A stretch of DNA of 24,988 nucleotides from Anoxynatronum sibiricum (GTDB lineage: Bacteria > Bacillota > Clostridia > Peptostreptococcales > Tindalliaceae). The first letter of the stretch is position 1. Every line of letters begins with the position of its first letter. The notes below the pieces were generated by a model that was not told where the DNA came from, ran no database searches, and saw only the letters and a list, made by a program, of their open reading frames with translations. The translations under genes were made by a program, and so were the position numbers. This document shows positions 14,940-23,155 of the stretch, piece by piece. The DNA lies in NCBI RefSeq assembly GCF_039414295.1, contig NZ_JBCITM010000031.1:1-24988 (forward strand). The letters run 5' to 3'.

Positions 14940-15131
14940 GAAATGCGAAGACGGAGACAGTCAGATGGCGTACAACAGTTACAGAGAGTCGGTGGTTGCT
15001 GCGAACCGATGCTGTTGCCAAATGAGCATCCCTCCTGAGCAGATACCCCCAAAGATCGGCACAAGGCCGCCAGTAGGGGTACACGGTAAGCTCCGTTACA
15101 GGCTGAAGGTTTGATGGAACCTGATGAGAAG
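14940..15131 (+). promoter_or_regulatory. T-box recognition module 1, isoleucine specifier, no terminator
   Basis: It begins with AAATGCG, as module 2 does, and contains AGTTACAGAGAG (14977-14988) and the apical GGTGG...GCGAACCG. A helix GGAG (14953-14956) / CTCC (15032-15035) closes the specifier loop, in which ATC (15028-15030), an isoleucine codon, lines up with the specifier of module 2. ACCCC.../GGGGT, ACGG/CCGT and GGTTT/GAACC elements follow and match the stem II, IIA/B and III-like parts of module 2. No AGGGTGGNACCGCG motif and no U-tailed hairpin occur before module 2 starts at 15134. The base after the specifier is C, not the usual purine, so the codon call is likely but not certain. 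Confidence 0.8.
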
Positions 15132-15133
15132 GT

Positions 15134-15407
15134 AAATGCGCTGATGGAATTAGTGTCCAGCCAAGAATGCAGTTACAGAGAGCCGGTGGCAGCTGCGAAC
15201 CGGTACTGCGGGAAAGACACGACTCACTCCGGAGCAGTGATTCCGAATCATTTTAGTAGGAGTCAACGGGAAGTCCCGTTACAGACTGCGGGTTTGATTG
15301 AACCTGAACTGAGTGGTTTTTGTGTATGCACATACATAAAAGCAATGAGGGTGGTAACGCGTGGTAAATGCCTCGTCCCTGCAATAATGCAGCGACGGGG
15401 CTTTTTT
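15134..15407 (+). promoter_or_regulatory. T-box module 2, leucine specifier, complete riboswitch
   Basis: Stem I has AGTTACAGAGAG (from 15171) and GGTGG...GCGAACCGG. The specifier CTC (15223-15225), a leucine codon, is followed by A and the closing TCC. GATTCC/GGAGTC, ACGGG/CCCGT and GGTTT/GAACC hairpins come next. The T-box AGGGTGGTAACGCG is at 15348-15361, just before the terminator, so this module carries the decision element for the operon. Uncharged tRNA-Leu should promote read-through into ilvN. Confidence 0.9.
15370..15407 (+). terminator. Regulated terminator of the ilv-leu leader
   Basis: GCCTCGTC (15370-15377) pairs with GACGGGGC (15394-15401), the inner CTGCA pairs with TGCAG around ATAA with one C/C mismatch, and TTTTTT (15402-15407) follows. 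The 5' arm adjoins the T-box sequence, as expected for an alternative antiterminator. Confidence 0.9.
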
Positions 15408-15430
15408 GATTTTAAAAAGGAGGCGCAGGC

Positions 15431-15913
15431 ATGAACAAACATGTGTTGTCATTGCTGGTCGAAGACCAGCCGGGTGTCACCAGTCGTATTTCAGGGCTGT
15501 TCACACGAAGGGGCTACAACATCGAAAGCTTTTCTTCCGGCAGTACTGAATTACCGGGCATGACACGCATTACCCTGGTGGTCAATGGTGATAAGGAAGT
15601 TCTGGAACAGATTCAAAAACAGCTGAACAAACTGATCGACGTGGTCAGCATTAAAGAACTGAAGCCTGAAGAATCGGTTTATCGTGAACTGGCGCTCATC
15701 AAAGTGAGTACCACCGATGCCAACCGGGCATCTGTGCTGGAAGTAGCGGATATTTTTCGGGGAAAAGTCATTGATGTGGCCACTGACTGTGTCATTCTGG
15801 AAGTCACCGGTGATTATCAAAAATTGGAAGCGTTTATTGATCTGATGAAGCCCCATGGGATCCGGGAAATTGTTCGTACCGGCCTCACGGCCCTTGGACG
15901 TCGTAATCACTGA
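15431..15913 (+). CDS. ilvN: Acetolactate synthase, small regulatory subunit
   Basis: The regulatory subunit of acetohydroxyacid synthase. It activates the catalytic subunit and confers valine feedback inhibition. It has 160 residues, the normal length (also called IlvH). AAAAAGGAGG precedes the ATG just after the leader terminator. The N-terminal ACT domain (residues about 4-75) contains LLVEDQPGVTSRISGLFTRR, with the Gly-Val segment of the amino acid site, then GYNIESFSSG. The C-terminal ALS_ss domain ends in PHGIREIVRTGLTALGR. It is the first gene of the operon, while its catalytic partner ilvB is the last, about 7 kb downstream. That is unusual, because the two are mostly adjacent. Confidence 0.95.
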   Translation: MNKHVLSLLVEDQPGVTSRISGLFTRRGYNIESFSSGSTELPGMTRITLVVNGDKEVLEQIQKQLNKLIDVVSIKELKPEESVYRELALIKVSTTDANRASVLEVADIFRGKVIDVATDCVILEVTGDYQKLEAFIDLMKPHGIREIVRTGLTALGRRNH

Positions 15914-15966
15914 TTCTCTGATGAAGGCAGGCAATAAAGATTCAAAACATAAAGGAGGAAACATCA

Positions 15967-16959
15967 ATGGCAAAAATGTTTTATGAAGAGGAATGTCGTC
16001 TGGAGAAACTGCAGGGAAAAACAGTGGCGGTCATCGGTTATGGAAGCCAGGGCCATGCCCATGCCCTCAATCTACATGAATCTGGCGTGAAGGTAGTTGT
16101 AGGCCTTTATGAAGGCAGCAAGTCCTGGAAACTGGCTGAGGAAGCAGGTTTGAAAGTGGCTGTTGCCGCTGAGGCTGCCGCTGAGGCAGAAGTGGTGATG
16201 ATTCTCATCAATGATGAAAAGCAGGCTCAGCTTTATCGGGAAAGCATCAAGCCAAACCTTTCGCCCGGCAACTATCTGGTGTTTGCCCATGGGTTTAACA
16301 TTCAGTATGGTCAGATTGTCCCCCCGGAAGATGTGAACGTGTTCATGGTGGCACCCAAAGGGCCTGGCCACACGGTGCGCAGTCAGTATCAGGAAGGCAA
16401 GGGAGTTCCCTGTTTGGTTGCCATTCATCAGGATGTCACCGGTGATACCATGGATGTTGCCTTGGCTTATGCAGCCGGCATTGGTGGTGCCCGCGCAGGC
16501 GTGCTGGAAACCACCTTCAAGGAAGAAACCGAAACAGATCTTTTTGGTGAACAGGCAGTGCTTTGCGGTGGTGTGACCGAACTGATGAAGGCGGGATTTG
16601 AAGTACTGGTGGAAGCAGGATACCAACCAGAAAGTGCCTATTTTGAATGTCTGCATGAAATGAAGCTGATCATCGATCTGATTAATCAGGGCGGCCTCAG
16701 TTACATGCGTTACTCGGTGAGCGATACCGCCGAATACGGAGATTACAGTGTGGGCCGGCGCATTATCACTGAAGAAACCAGAAACGAAATGCGTAAGGTG
16801 CTCAAAGAAGTGCAGGACGGCACGTTTGCTAAAAACTGGATTTTGGAGAATCAGGCTAACCGGCCCCAGTTCATGGCACGACGCAAAATGGAACAGGAAC
16901 ATCCCATTGAAATCGTAGGCAAAGATCTTCGAAAAATGATGAGTTGGCTGAAAAAATAA
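15967..16959 (+). CDS. ilvC: Ketol-acid reductoisomerase
   Basis: It isomerises and reduces acetolactate or acetohydroxybutyrate to the dihydroxy acids of the valine and isoleucine pathways, using NAD(P)H and Mg2+. With 330 residues it is a class I (short) enzyme. AAAGGAGG lies just before the ATG. The nucleotide-binding loop GYGSQGHAHA is at residues 24-33, APKGPGHTVR follows, and the metal-binding region reads ETDLFGEQAVLCGG. Later motifs include LIIDLINQGGLSYMRYSVSD. The cofactor-specificity loop reads GLYEGSKSW (residues 46-54), with Tyr-Glu where NADPH-specific enzymes often have Arg. The two serines that contact phosphate are kept. It lies 53 bases after ilvN. Confidence 0.97.
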   Translation: MAKMFYEEECRLEKLQGKTVAVIGYGSQGHAHALNLHESGVKVVVGLYEGSKSWKLAEEAGLKVAVAAEAAAEAEVVMILINDEKQAQLYRESIKPNLSPGNYLVFAHGFNIQYGQIVPPEDVNVFMVAPKGPGHTVRSQYQEGKGVPCLVAIHQDVTGDTMDVALAYAAGIGGARAGVLETTFKEETETDLFGEQAVLCGGVTELMKAGFEVLVEAGYQPESAYFECLHEMKLIIDLINQGGLSYMRYSVSDTAEYGDYSVGRRIITEETRNEMRKVLKEVQDGTFAKNWILENQANRPQFMARRKMEQEHPIEIVGKDLRKMMSWLKK

Positions 16960-17061
16960 TGATCATAAGGTTGGCATAGACCACAGCAACACATAAAGCG
17001 TGTGAAGATACAACCATGGCAAGCTGAAAAGATCTGAAAATAGATTAAAAAGGAGTTGAAA

Positions 17062-18594
17062 ATGATGGAGCGAAAGCATCTGATGGTTTTTGATACCACG
17101 CTGCGGGATGGCGAGCAGTCACCGGGGTGCAGCATGAATCTGAGAGAAAAACTGGAGGTGGCCCGTCAGCTCGAAAAGCTGAAAGTGGATGTCATAGAAG
17201 CCGGATTTGCCATTGCATCTCCCGGCGACTTTGAAGCAGTCAAAGCAGTGGCTGAAACCATCAGAAACGCGCGGGTGGCCAGTCTTGCCCGCGCCGTTCC
17301 ACAGGATATTGATCGGGCTTATGAAGCTGTTAGAGCTGCTGAAGCGCCGCGGATTCACACCTTTATTGCCACTTCGGACATTCATATTGAATACAAACTG
17401 AAGTCCACCCGGGAGCAGGTGCTGGAGCGGGCAGTGGCCATGGTGAAGTACGCCAAAAGCCTGTTGAGTGATGTGCAGTTCTCAGCAGAGGATGCCACCC
17501 GCAGCCAACCCGAATACCTGTACGAAATCTTTGAGGCGGTGATTCGGGCAGGTGCTACAGTGATCAACGTTCCTGACACTGTGGGGTATACCACACCGGA
17601 TGAATATTACCAGCTGATTGATGGGATCCGCCGAAATGTCCCCAGCATTGACAAAGCCACCATTGCCGTGCACTGTCACAACGATTTGGGAATGGCGGTG
17701 GCCAACACCCTGGCAGCAGTCAAAGCCGGAGCAACCCAGCTGGAATGCACCATCAACGGAATTGGAGAACGGGCCGGTAATGCCGCTATGGAAGAAATCG
17801 TCATGGCCATTAACACCCGGCAAGATCAGTTTCCTGCCAAAACACGCATTGAAACCACCCAATTATACCCTGCCAGCCGTCTGGTAAGCCAGGTAACCGG
17901 CATGAAAGTACAGCGAAACAAGGCTGTTGTGGGTGAAAATGCTTTTGCCCATGAATCAGGCATTCATCAGCATGGGGTATTGGCCAATAAAAGCACCTAC
18001 GAAATCATGACACCTGAGTCGGTGGGGGTTGCCACCAATCAACTGGTACTGGGAAAACACTCCGGCCGTCATGCCTTCGAAGACCGGCTGAAAGATCTGG
18101 GATACCGATTGGAAAAACAGGCACTGGACAACGTCTTTGAAGAATTTAAAGTATTGGCTGACAAGAAAAAAGTGATTTATGACCGGGACCTGGAGGCGCT
18201 GGTGCAGGAAAAAACCATGCGCATGGAAGAACATTACCGCCTGAAGCAGTTTGTGATCAATTGTGGCAACCAGATGACCGCCACGGCCACTGTCAGGCTC
18301 ATCAATGGAAAAGGGGAAATGGAAGAAGTATCCACAGGCAGCGGTCCAATTTATGCCTCCTTTGGAGCCATTGATAAACTGGTGGGGATGACATTTGATC
18401 TGGAAGACTATTCGCTGCAGGCCATCACTGAGGGTGAAGATGCCCAGGGAGAAGCGCTGGTGCAGATTCGAAAAGAAGACGGCCGGCAATACCACGGCAG
18501 CGGGATCAGTACTGACGTGATTGAGGCCAGCATCAAAGCCTATCTCAATGCTATCAACCGAATGATCAGTGATGTCAGGGAAGAGGGAGCGTGA
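17062..18594 (+). CDS. leuA: 2-isopropylmalate synthase
   Basis: The first committed enzyme of leucine synthesis: acetyl-CoA plus 2-ketoisovalerate gives 2-isopropylmalate. It has 510 residues, the length of bacterial type I LeuA with its regulatory domain. The ATG at 17062 is 6 bases from AAGGAG (17050-17055); 17065 is also possible. The HMGL-like TIM barrel starts with FDTTLRDGEQSPG (residues 10-22), and HCHNDLGMAVANTLAAVKAG carries the metal-binding HxH. NGIGERAGNAAMEE and HESGIHQHGVL are signature segments. The C-terminal LeuA allosteric domain (from about residue 370) binds leucine in the family. Four bases separate its stop from cimA. Homocitrate synthase is an alternative but does not fit the operon. 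Confidence 0.95.
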   Translation: MMERKHLMVFDTTLRDGEQSPGCSMNLREKLEVARQLEKLKVDVIEAGFAIASPGDFEAVKAVAETIRNARVASLARAVPQDIDRAYEAVRAAEAPRIHTFIATSDIHIEYKLKSTREQVLERAVAMVKYAKSLLSDVQFSAEDATRSQPEYLYEIFEAVIRAGATVINVPDTVGYTTPDEYYQLIDGIRRNVPSIDKATIAVHCHNDLGMAVANTLAAVKAGATQLECTINGIGERAGNAAMEEIVMAINTRQDQFPAKTRIETTQLYPASRLVSQVTGMKVQRNKAVVGENAFAHESGIHQHGVLANKSTYEIMTPESVGVATNQLVLGKHSGRHAFEDRLKDLGYRLEKQALDNVFEEFKVLADKKKVIYDRDLEALVQEKTMRMEEHYRLKQFVINCGNQMTATATVRLINGKGEMEEVSTGSGPIYASFGAIDKLVGMTFDLEDYSLQAITEGEDAQGEALVQIRKEDGRQYHGSGISTDVIEASIKAYLNAINRMISDVREEGA

Positions 18595-18598
18595 AAAC

Positions 18599-20203
18599 AT
18601 GACAAAACCGGCAGGCAATACCAATATTGCTGTCTTTGATTCCACTTTAAGAGATGGCGCTCAGGCAGAAGGCATTTCCTTCTCAGTCGAAGACAAAATC
18701 AAAATTACCCGGGCCCTTGATGAACTGGGTGTTGCCTACATTGAAGCAGGCAATCCGGGATCCAATCCCAAAGACCTGGAGTTTTTTCAGCGGGTGAAGG
18801 GGATTAACTTGAAGCATGCTGCGCTCACTGCCTTTGGAAGCACCCGGAGGCCAGGAGTTGCCCCGGCGGAGGATGACAACATTAAGAACCTGGTGCTGGC
18901 TGAAACCCCTGCGGTTGCTATCTTTGGTAAAAGCTGGGATTTTCATGTGACAGATATCATCAATACCACGCTGGAAGAAAACCTGGCAATGATTCAGGAT
19001 ACCATGGCCTACTTTAAATCACTGGGAAAAGAAGTGGTATATGATGCAGAACATTTCTTTGACGGCTACAAGAATAATCCGGAGTATGCCATAGCCACAC
19101 TGCAGGCGGCTAAAACCGGCGGTGCTGACTGGATAGTGCTCTGCGAAACCAACGGTGGTGCTTTTCCTCAGGAGGTTTTTGATGCGACGGCGCTGGTCGT
19201 CAAAGAAGTTGGGGGCAAGATCGGGATTCACTGCCACAATGACGGTGGTATGGCGGTGGCCAACACCATTATGGCTGTCGAAGCCGGTGCCCGGCAGGTG
19301 CAGGGAACTTATGTGGGATTTGGTGAACGCTGCGGCAATGTAAATCTGTGCACGGTGATCGGGAACCTGCAGTTGAAAAAACGGATGCAGTGTCTGCCTG
19401 ACGGTAAATTGCAGGAACTGACTCCCACTGCCCGGTACATTGCAGAGGTGGCCAACATCAGCTTGAATGAACGGGAACCCTTCATTGGAAACAGCGCTTT
19501 TGCCCATAAAGGCGGTATGCATATTGATGGCGTTCATAAAAATGTGCGCTCATTCGAGCATGTTGACCCGGAGAAAATTGGTAATAAAAGGCGTTTTCTC
19601 ATGTCTGAAGTTGCTGGCCGCAGCACCATCCTGAATAAAATTCGCAAGGTAAATCCCAATATTCGCAAAGACTCTGAGGAAACACAATTGGTGATGCAAC
19701 GGCTCAAAGAACTTGAACATGAAGGGTATCAGTTTGAAGGGGCAGAAAGCAGTTTTGAGTTGGTGATTCGTAAAACCCTTGGTAAATACAAACCATTTTT
19801 TACACTGGATCACTTTAAAATCATTGATGAGCAAATGCCTGATGGTACCCATAGCAGCACAGCAATCCTGAAAATTAATGTGGATGGCAAAGAAGAAGTG
19901 ACAGCAGCAGAAGGTAATGGGCCGGTGAATGCACTTGATAAAGCGCTTCGAAAAGCGCTGGAAGCCTTCTATCCTGAGCTGAAAGAGGTGTACTTGGCCG
20001 ACTACAAGGTGCGGGTGCTGGATACCCGTTCAGCGACAGCCTCGCGGGTGCGGGTACTCATTGAATCGTCTGACGGTCGATATGTGTGGAGCACCGTGGG
20101 GGTTTCGGGAGACATTATTGAAGCCAGCTGGCTGGCTCTGGTGGATTCCATGGAGTACAAGCTGCTGAAAATCATTGAAGAAAAAGCCAGCGCCTATATG
20201 TAA
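18599..20203 (+). CDS. cimA: (R)-citramalate synthase
   Basis: It condenses pyruvate with acetyl-CoA to citramalate, giving 2-ketobutyrate for isoleucine without threonine deaminase. It has 534 residues. The start at 18599 is chosen for GAGGGAG at a suitable distance; the frame is open further upstream inside leuA. VFDSTLRDGAQAEGISFS (from residue 12), KSWDFHVTDIINTT, YDAEHFFDGYKNNPEYA and HCHNDGGMAVANTIM match the CimA/long-type group, not LeuA. A C-terminal regulatory domain like that of LeuA is present. Together with leuCDB, the citramalate route would be complete up to 2-ketobutyrate. It is translated directly after leuA. Confidence 0.93.
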   Translation: MTKPAGNTNIAVFDSTLRDGAQAEGISFSVEDKIKITRALDELGVAYIEAGNPGSNPKDLEFFQRVKGINLKHAALTAFGSTRRPGVAPAEDDNIKNLVLAETPAVAIFGKSWDFHVTDIINTTLEENLAMIQDTMAYFKSLGKEVVYDAEHFFDGYKNNPEYAIATLQAAKTGGADWIVLCETNGGAFPQEVFDATALVVKEVGGKIGIHCHNDGGMAVANTIMAVEAGARQVQGTYVGFGERCGNVNLCTVIGNLQLKKRMQCLPDGKLQELTPTARYIAEVANISLNEREPFIGNSAFAHKGGMHIDGVHKNVRSFEHVDPEKIGNKRRFLMSEVAGRSTILNKIRKVNPNIRKDSEETQLVMQRLKELEHEGYQFEGAESSFELVIRKTLGKYKPFFTLDHFKIIDEQMPDGTHSSTAILKINVDGKEEVTAAEGNGPVNALDKALRKALEAFYPELKEVYLADYKVRVLDTRSATASRVRVLIESSDGRYVWSTVGVSGDIIEASWLALVDSMEYKLLKIIEEKASAYM

Positions 20204-20250
20204 ATGAAAGGTAGGAAGAACGATTACTGGACAGACAGGAGGCAGGCAAG

Positions 20251-21510
20251 ATGGGTATGACAATGACACAGAAAATACTGGCGGTACATGCCGGGAGAGA
20301 AACGGTGAGTGCCGGAGAACTCATAGAAGCACAGCTTGATCTGGTATTGGGAAATGATGTGACAACTCCTGTGGCACTGCGGGAGTTCGAAAAAATGGGA
20401 GCTACAAAAGTGTTTGATCGGGAAAAAGTGGTGATTGTGCCAGACCACTTCACCCCCAACAAAGACATTCACTCGGCAGAACATTGCAGGCAAATTCGGG
20501 AATTTGCTGTTGAACAGGATATTGAAAACTACTTTGAAGTGGGAGAAATGGGAATTGAGCATGCTCTCCTGCCGGAAAAAGGGCTGGTGGTTCCTGGCGA
20601 CGTGGTGATTGGTGCTGACTCTCACACCTGTACTTATGGTGCTTTGGGAGCTTTTTCCACCGGGGTGGGTTCCACCGATATGGCAGCAGGAATGGCCACC
20701 GGCAAAACCTGGTTCCGGGTACCGGAAGCCCAGCGTTTTGAACTCACAGGGAAACTACAGCCCTGGGTAACGGGGAAAGATGTGATTCTTCACATCATCG
20801 GCATGATTGGGGTGGATGGCGCCCGTTACCAGTCCATGGAGTTTACAGGTGAGGGTATTGCCAATCTGGGAATGGACGACCGGTTCACCATGGCCAACAT
20901 GGCCATTGAAGCCGGAGCTAAAAACGGCATTTTCCCTGTGGATGAGAAGACGCAGGCTTATGTGAAAGAGCATGCCGTGAAACCTCATCGGGTATATGAA
21001 GCCGACGAAGATGCTTTTTATGAAAAAACCCACCGCATTGACCTTGCCACCATCCCCCTGACAGTGGCGTTTCCTCACCTGCCTGACAATACTCGCCCTG
21101 TGGCGGAAGCTGGTGATGTGAAGATTGACCAGGTGGTCATCGGTTCCTGCACCAATGGTCGCATGGATGATTTGCGGATGGCAGCCAAAATTCTGAAAGG
21201 GAAGAAAGTAGCGAAAAACCTGCGGTGCATTATTTTCCCAGGGACACAAAAAATTTACCTTCAAGCGGTGAGGGAAGGTTTGGTGGAGATCTTTGTGGAG
21301 GCTGGCGCAGTTTTCAGCACCCCCACCTGCGGCCCCTGTCTGGGTGGCCACATGGGAATTCTGGCCAAAGGCGAACGGGCGGTGGCCACCACCAACCGAA
21401 ATTTTGTGGGGCGTATGGGACATCCGGAATCAGAAGTCTATCTGGCCAGCCCGGCAGTGGCTGCCGCTTCGGCGCTGACTGGTCGCATCAGCAGCCCGGA
21501 AGAGCTATAG
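20251..21510 (+). CDS. leuC: 3-isopropylmalate dehydratase, large subunit
   Basis: An aconitase-family 4Fe-4S enzyme that isomerises 2- to 3-isopropylmalate with LeuD. It probably also handles citramalate. At 419 residues it is the short form common in Clostridia and Archaea, shorter than the roughly 466-residue enteric LeuC. AGGAGG at 20237-20242 supports the ATG at 20251. Cluster cysteines are Cys300 (GSCTNGR) and Cys360/Cys363 (TCGPCLGGH). DHFTPNKDIHSAEHC, GADSHTCTYGALGAFSTG and ATTNRNFVGRMGHPES are further family motifs. It lies 47 bases after cimA and 57 bases before leuD. Confidence 0.96.
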   Translation: MGMTMTQKILAVHAGRETVSAGELIEAQLDLVLGNDVTTPVALREFEKMGATKVFDREKVVIVPDHFTPNKDIHSAEHCRQIREFAVEQDIENYFEVGEMGIEHALLPEKGLVVPGDVVIGADSHTCTYGALGAFSTGVGSTDMAAGMATGKTWFRVPEAQRFELTGKLQPWVTGKDVILHIIGMIGVDGARYQSMEFTGEGIANLGMDDRFTMANMAIEAGAKNGIFPVDEKTQAYVKEHAVKPHRVYEADEDAFYEKTHRIDLATIPLTVAFPHLPDNTRPVAEAGDVKIDQVVIGSCTNGRMDDLRMAAKILKGKKVAKNLRCIIFPGTQKIYLQAVREGLVEIFVEAGAVFSTPTCGPCLGGHMGILAKGERAVATTNRNFVGRMGHPESEVYLASPAVAAASALTGRISSPEEL

Positions 21511-21567
21511 TCAATCAAGTGAATCACAATACATTTACCGATGGAACCGAAAGAGAGGAAGTGACCC

Positions 21568-22059
21568 ATGGTTGCACAAGGAAAAGCCTTTGTTTATGGA
21601 AATAACGTGGATACCGATGTCATTATCCCGGCCAGATATTTAAATAACTCCGACCCGGCAGCATTGGCCAGCCACTGCATGGAAGACATTGATGCTGATT
21701 TTGTGAATGAAGTGGAAGCGGGAGATGTGATTGTAGCCGGCAAAAACTTTGGTTGCGGATCTTCCCGGGAACATGCGCCCCTGGCCATTAAAACCGCAGG
21801 AGTGTCCTGTGTCATTGCCCAGACCTTTGCCCGGATTTTTTACCGAAATGCCATCAACATTGGCTTGCCCATTCTTGAATGTGAAGAAGCCGTCAATGAA
21901 GTGGAAAAAGGGGATGAGCTGATGGTTGATTTTGCTGCCGGCACCATCACCAACAAAACCCGGAACAAAACCTACCAGACACAACCGTTTCCGCCATTCA
22001 TCCAGGCCATTATTGCCGCCGACGGCTTGGTGGGCCGGGTGAAGGAGGAACTCTCATGA
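21568..22059 (+). CDS. leuD: 3-isopropylmalate dehydratase, small subunit
   Basis: The swivel-domain partner of LeuC. It has 163 residues, matching the short-type LeuD that goes with short LeuC. AGAGGAAG precedes the ATG. DTDVIIPARYLNNSDP near the N-terminus and KNFGCGSSREHAPLAIK with the substrate-binding GSSREHAP loop are diagnostic. FARIFYRNAINIGLPILE follows. The stop codon overlaps the leuB start (ATGA), so translation is coupled. Confidence 0.96.
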   Translation: MVAQGKAFVYGNNVDTDVIIPARYLNNSDPAALASHCMEDIDADFVNEVEAGDVIVAGKNFGCGSSREHAPLAIKTAGVSCVIAQTFARIFYRNAINIGLPILECEEAVNEVEKGDELMVDFAAGTITNKTRNKTYQTQPFPPFIQAIIAADGLVGRVKEELS

Positions 22060-23153
22060 AATTCACCATTGCCACAATACCCGGAGACGGAATCGGGCCG
22101 GAAGTCATTCAGGAAACCATAAAAGTACTGGAAACGGTGGCTGCCATCGGTGGGTACACCTTTTCGTACCCACTGCTGCTGGCAGGCGGTGCCGCTCTGG
22201 ATGCCACGGGGCATCCGTTACCGGAAGAAACCCTGCAAACTTCTCAGGAAGCAGATGCAGTACTCTTAGGAGCAGTAGGTGGTCCCAAATGGGATCACCT
22301 GGAGGGGGAATATCGGCCTGAAAGAGCGTTGCTGGGGCTTCGTAAAAGTCTGGGCCTGTTTGCCAACCTGCGGCCTGCGGTGCTCTTTCAGCCATTAAAA
22401 GATGCCTGTCCCCTTCACCCGCAGATTGCCGCCAAAGGCATCGATGTCATGGTGGTGCGGGAACTCACCGGGGGCCTCTATTTCGGTAAGCAGGAGCGTC
22501 TTCAGGACGAAACCGGCGGCTGGTATGCCTATGACACCATGCAGTACCATGAAAGTGAAATCCGGCGCATTGCCCGGGTGGCCCTTGAGCTGGCGAAAGG
22601 TCGGTCGGGTAAGGTAACTAGCGTGGATAAAGCGAATATATTGGAGAGCTCCCGCCTGTGGCGAAAAACAGTGATGGAAGAAGCGGCGGCTTATCCCACC
22701 ATCAGCCTGGACCACATGTATGTTGACAATGCCTCCATGCAGTTGGTGAAGAGCCCCGGACAATTTGATGTCATCCTTACAGAAAACATGTTTGGGGATA
22801 TTCTTTCAGACGAAGCGGGAATGATCACCGGATCCATCGGCATGCTGCCTTCTGCCAGCCTGAGAGAAGACAAAGGCGGTATGTATGAACCTGTGCACGG
22901 TTCTGCGCCTGATATTGCCGGCCAAAACAAGGCTAACCCCCTGGCCACCATCCTGTCGGCAGCCATGATGCTGCGTATTTCTTTCGGACTGGAAGCAGAA
23001 GCGATGCTGATGGAGAGCGCTGTGGAGCACGTTTTGAACCAGGGCCTGCGTACCGGTGATATTTACAGTGACGGCTGTCAATTAACTGGCACCCGGGAAA
23101 TGGGAGCCGCTGTTGTGGCAGCAGTGAAGCAGTTTGAAAAGAAAGGAGCCTGA
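22056..23153 (+). CDS. leuB: 3-isopropylmalate dehydrogenase
   Basis: It oxidatively decarboxylates 3-isopropylmalate with NAD+, the last dedicated step before transamination to leucine. It is expected to act on methylmalate for the citramalate branch as well. It has 365 residues, the usual length. The N-terminus IATIPGDGIGPEVI, the arginine-bearing LLGLRKSLGLFANLRPA, the loop VVRELTGGLYFGK and NILESSRLWRKTV are family motifs. NMFGDILSDEAGMITGSIG binds metal and substrate, and EPVHGSAPDIAGQ binds NAD. It starts inside the leuD stop and ends 2 bases before ilvB, after GAAAGGAG that serves as the ilvB ribosome site. Confidence 0.97.
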   Translation: MKFTIATIPGDGIGPEVIQETIKVLETVAAIGGYTFSYPLLLAGGAALDATGHPLPEETLQTSQEADAVLLGAVGGPKWDHLEGEYRPERALLGLRKSLGLFANLRPAVLFQPLKDACPLHPQIAAKGIDVMVVRELTGGLYFGKQERLQDETGGWYAYDTMQYHESEIRRIARVALELAKGRSGKVTSVDKANILESSRLWRKTVMEEAAAYPTISLDHMYVDNASMQLVKSPGQFDVILTENMFGDILSDEAGMITGSIGMLPSASLREDKGGMYEPVHGSAPDIAGQNKANPLATILSAAMMLRISFGLEAEAMLMESAVEHVLNQGLRTGDIYSDGCQLTGTREMGAAVVAAVKQFEKKGA

Positions 23154-23155
23154 CC

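Noticed and set aside
14875..15434. Two open frames of 79 and 107 residues before ilvN
   Set aside because: They overlay the tandem T-box leader, lack family resemblance, and their positions are fully explained by RNA structure elements and the terminator.
16072..16902. 276-residue antisense frame in ilvC, and similar ones in leuA, leuC, leuD and ilvB
   Set aside because: They are codon-bias shadows of the operon genes.
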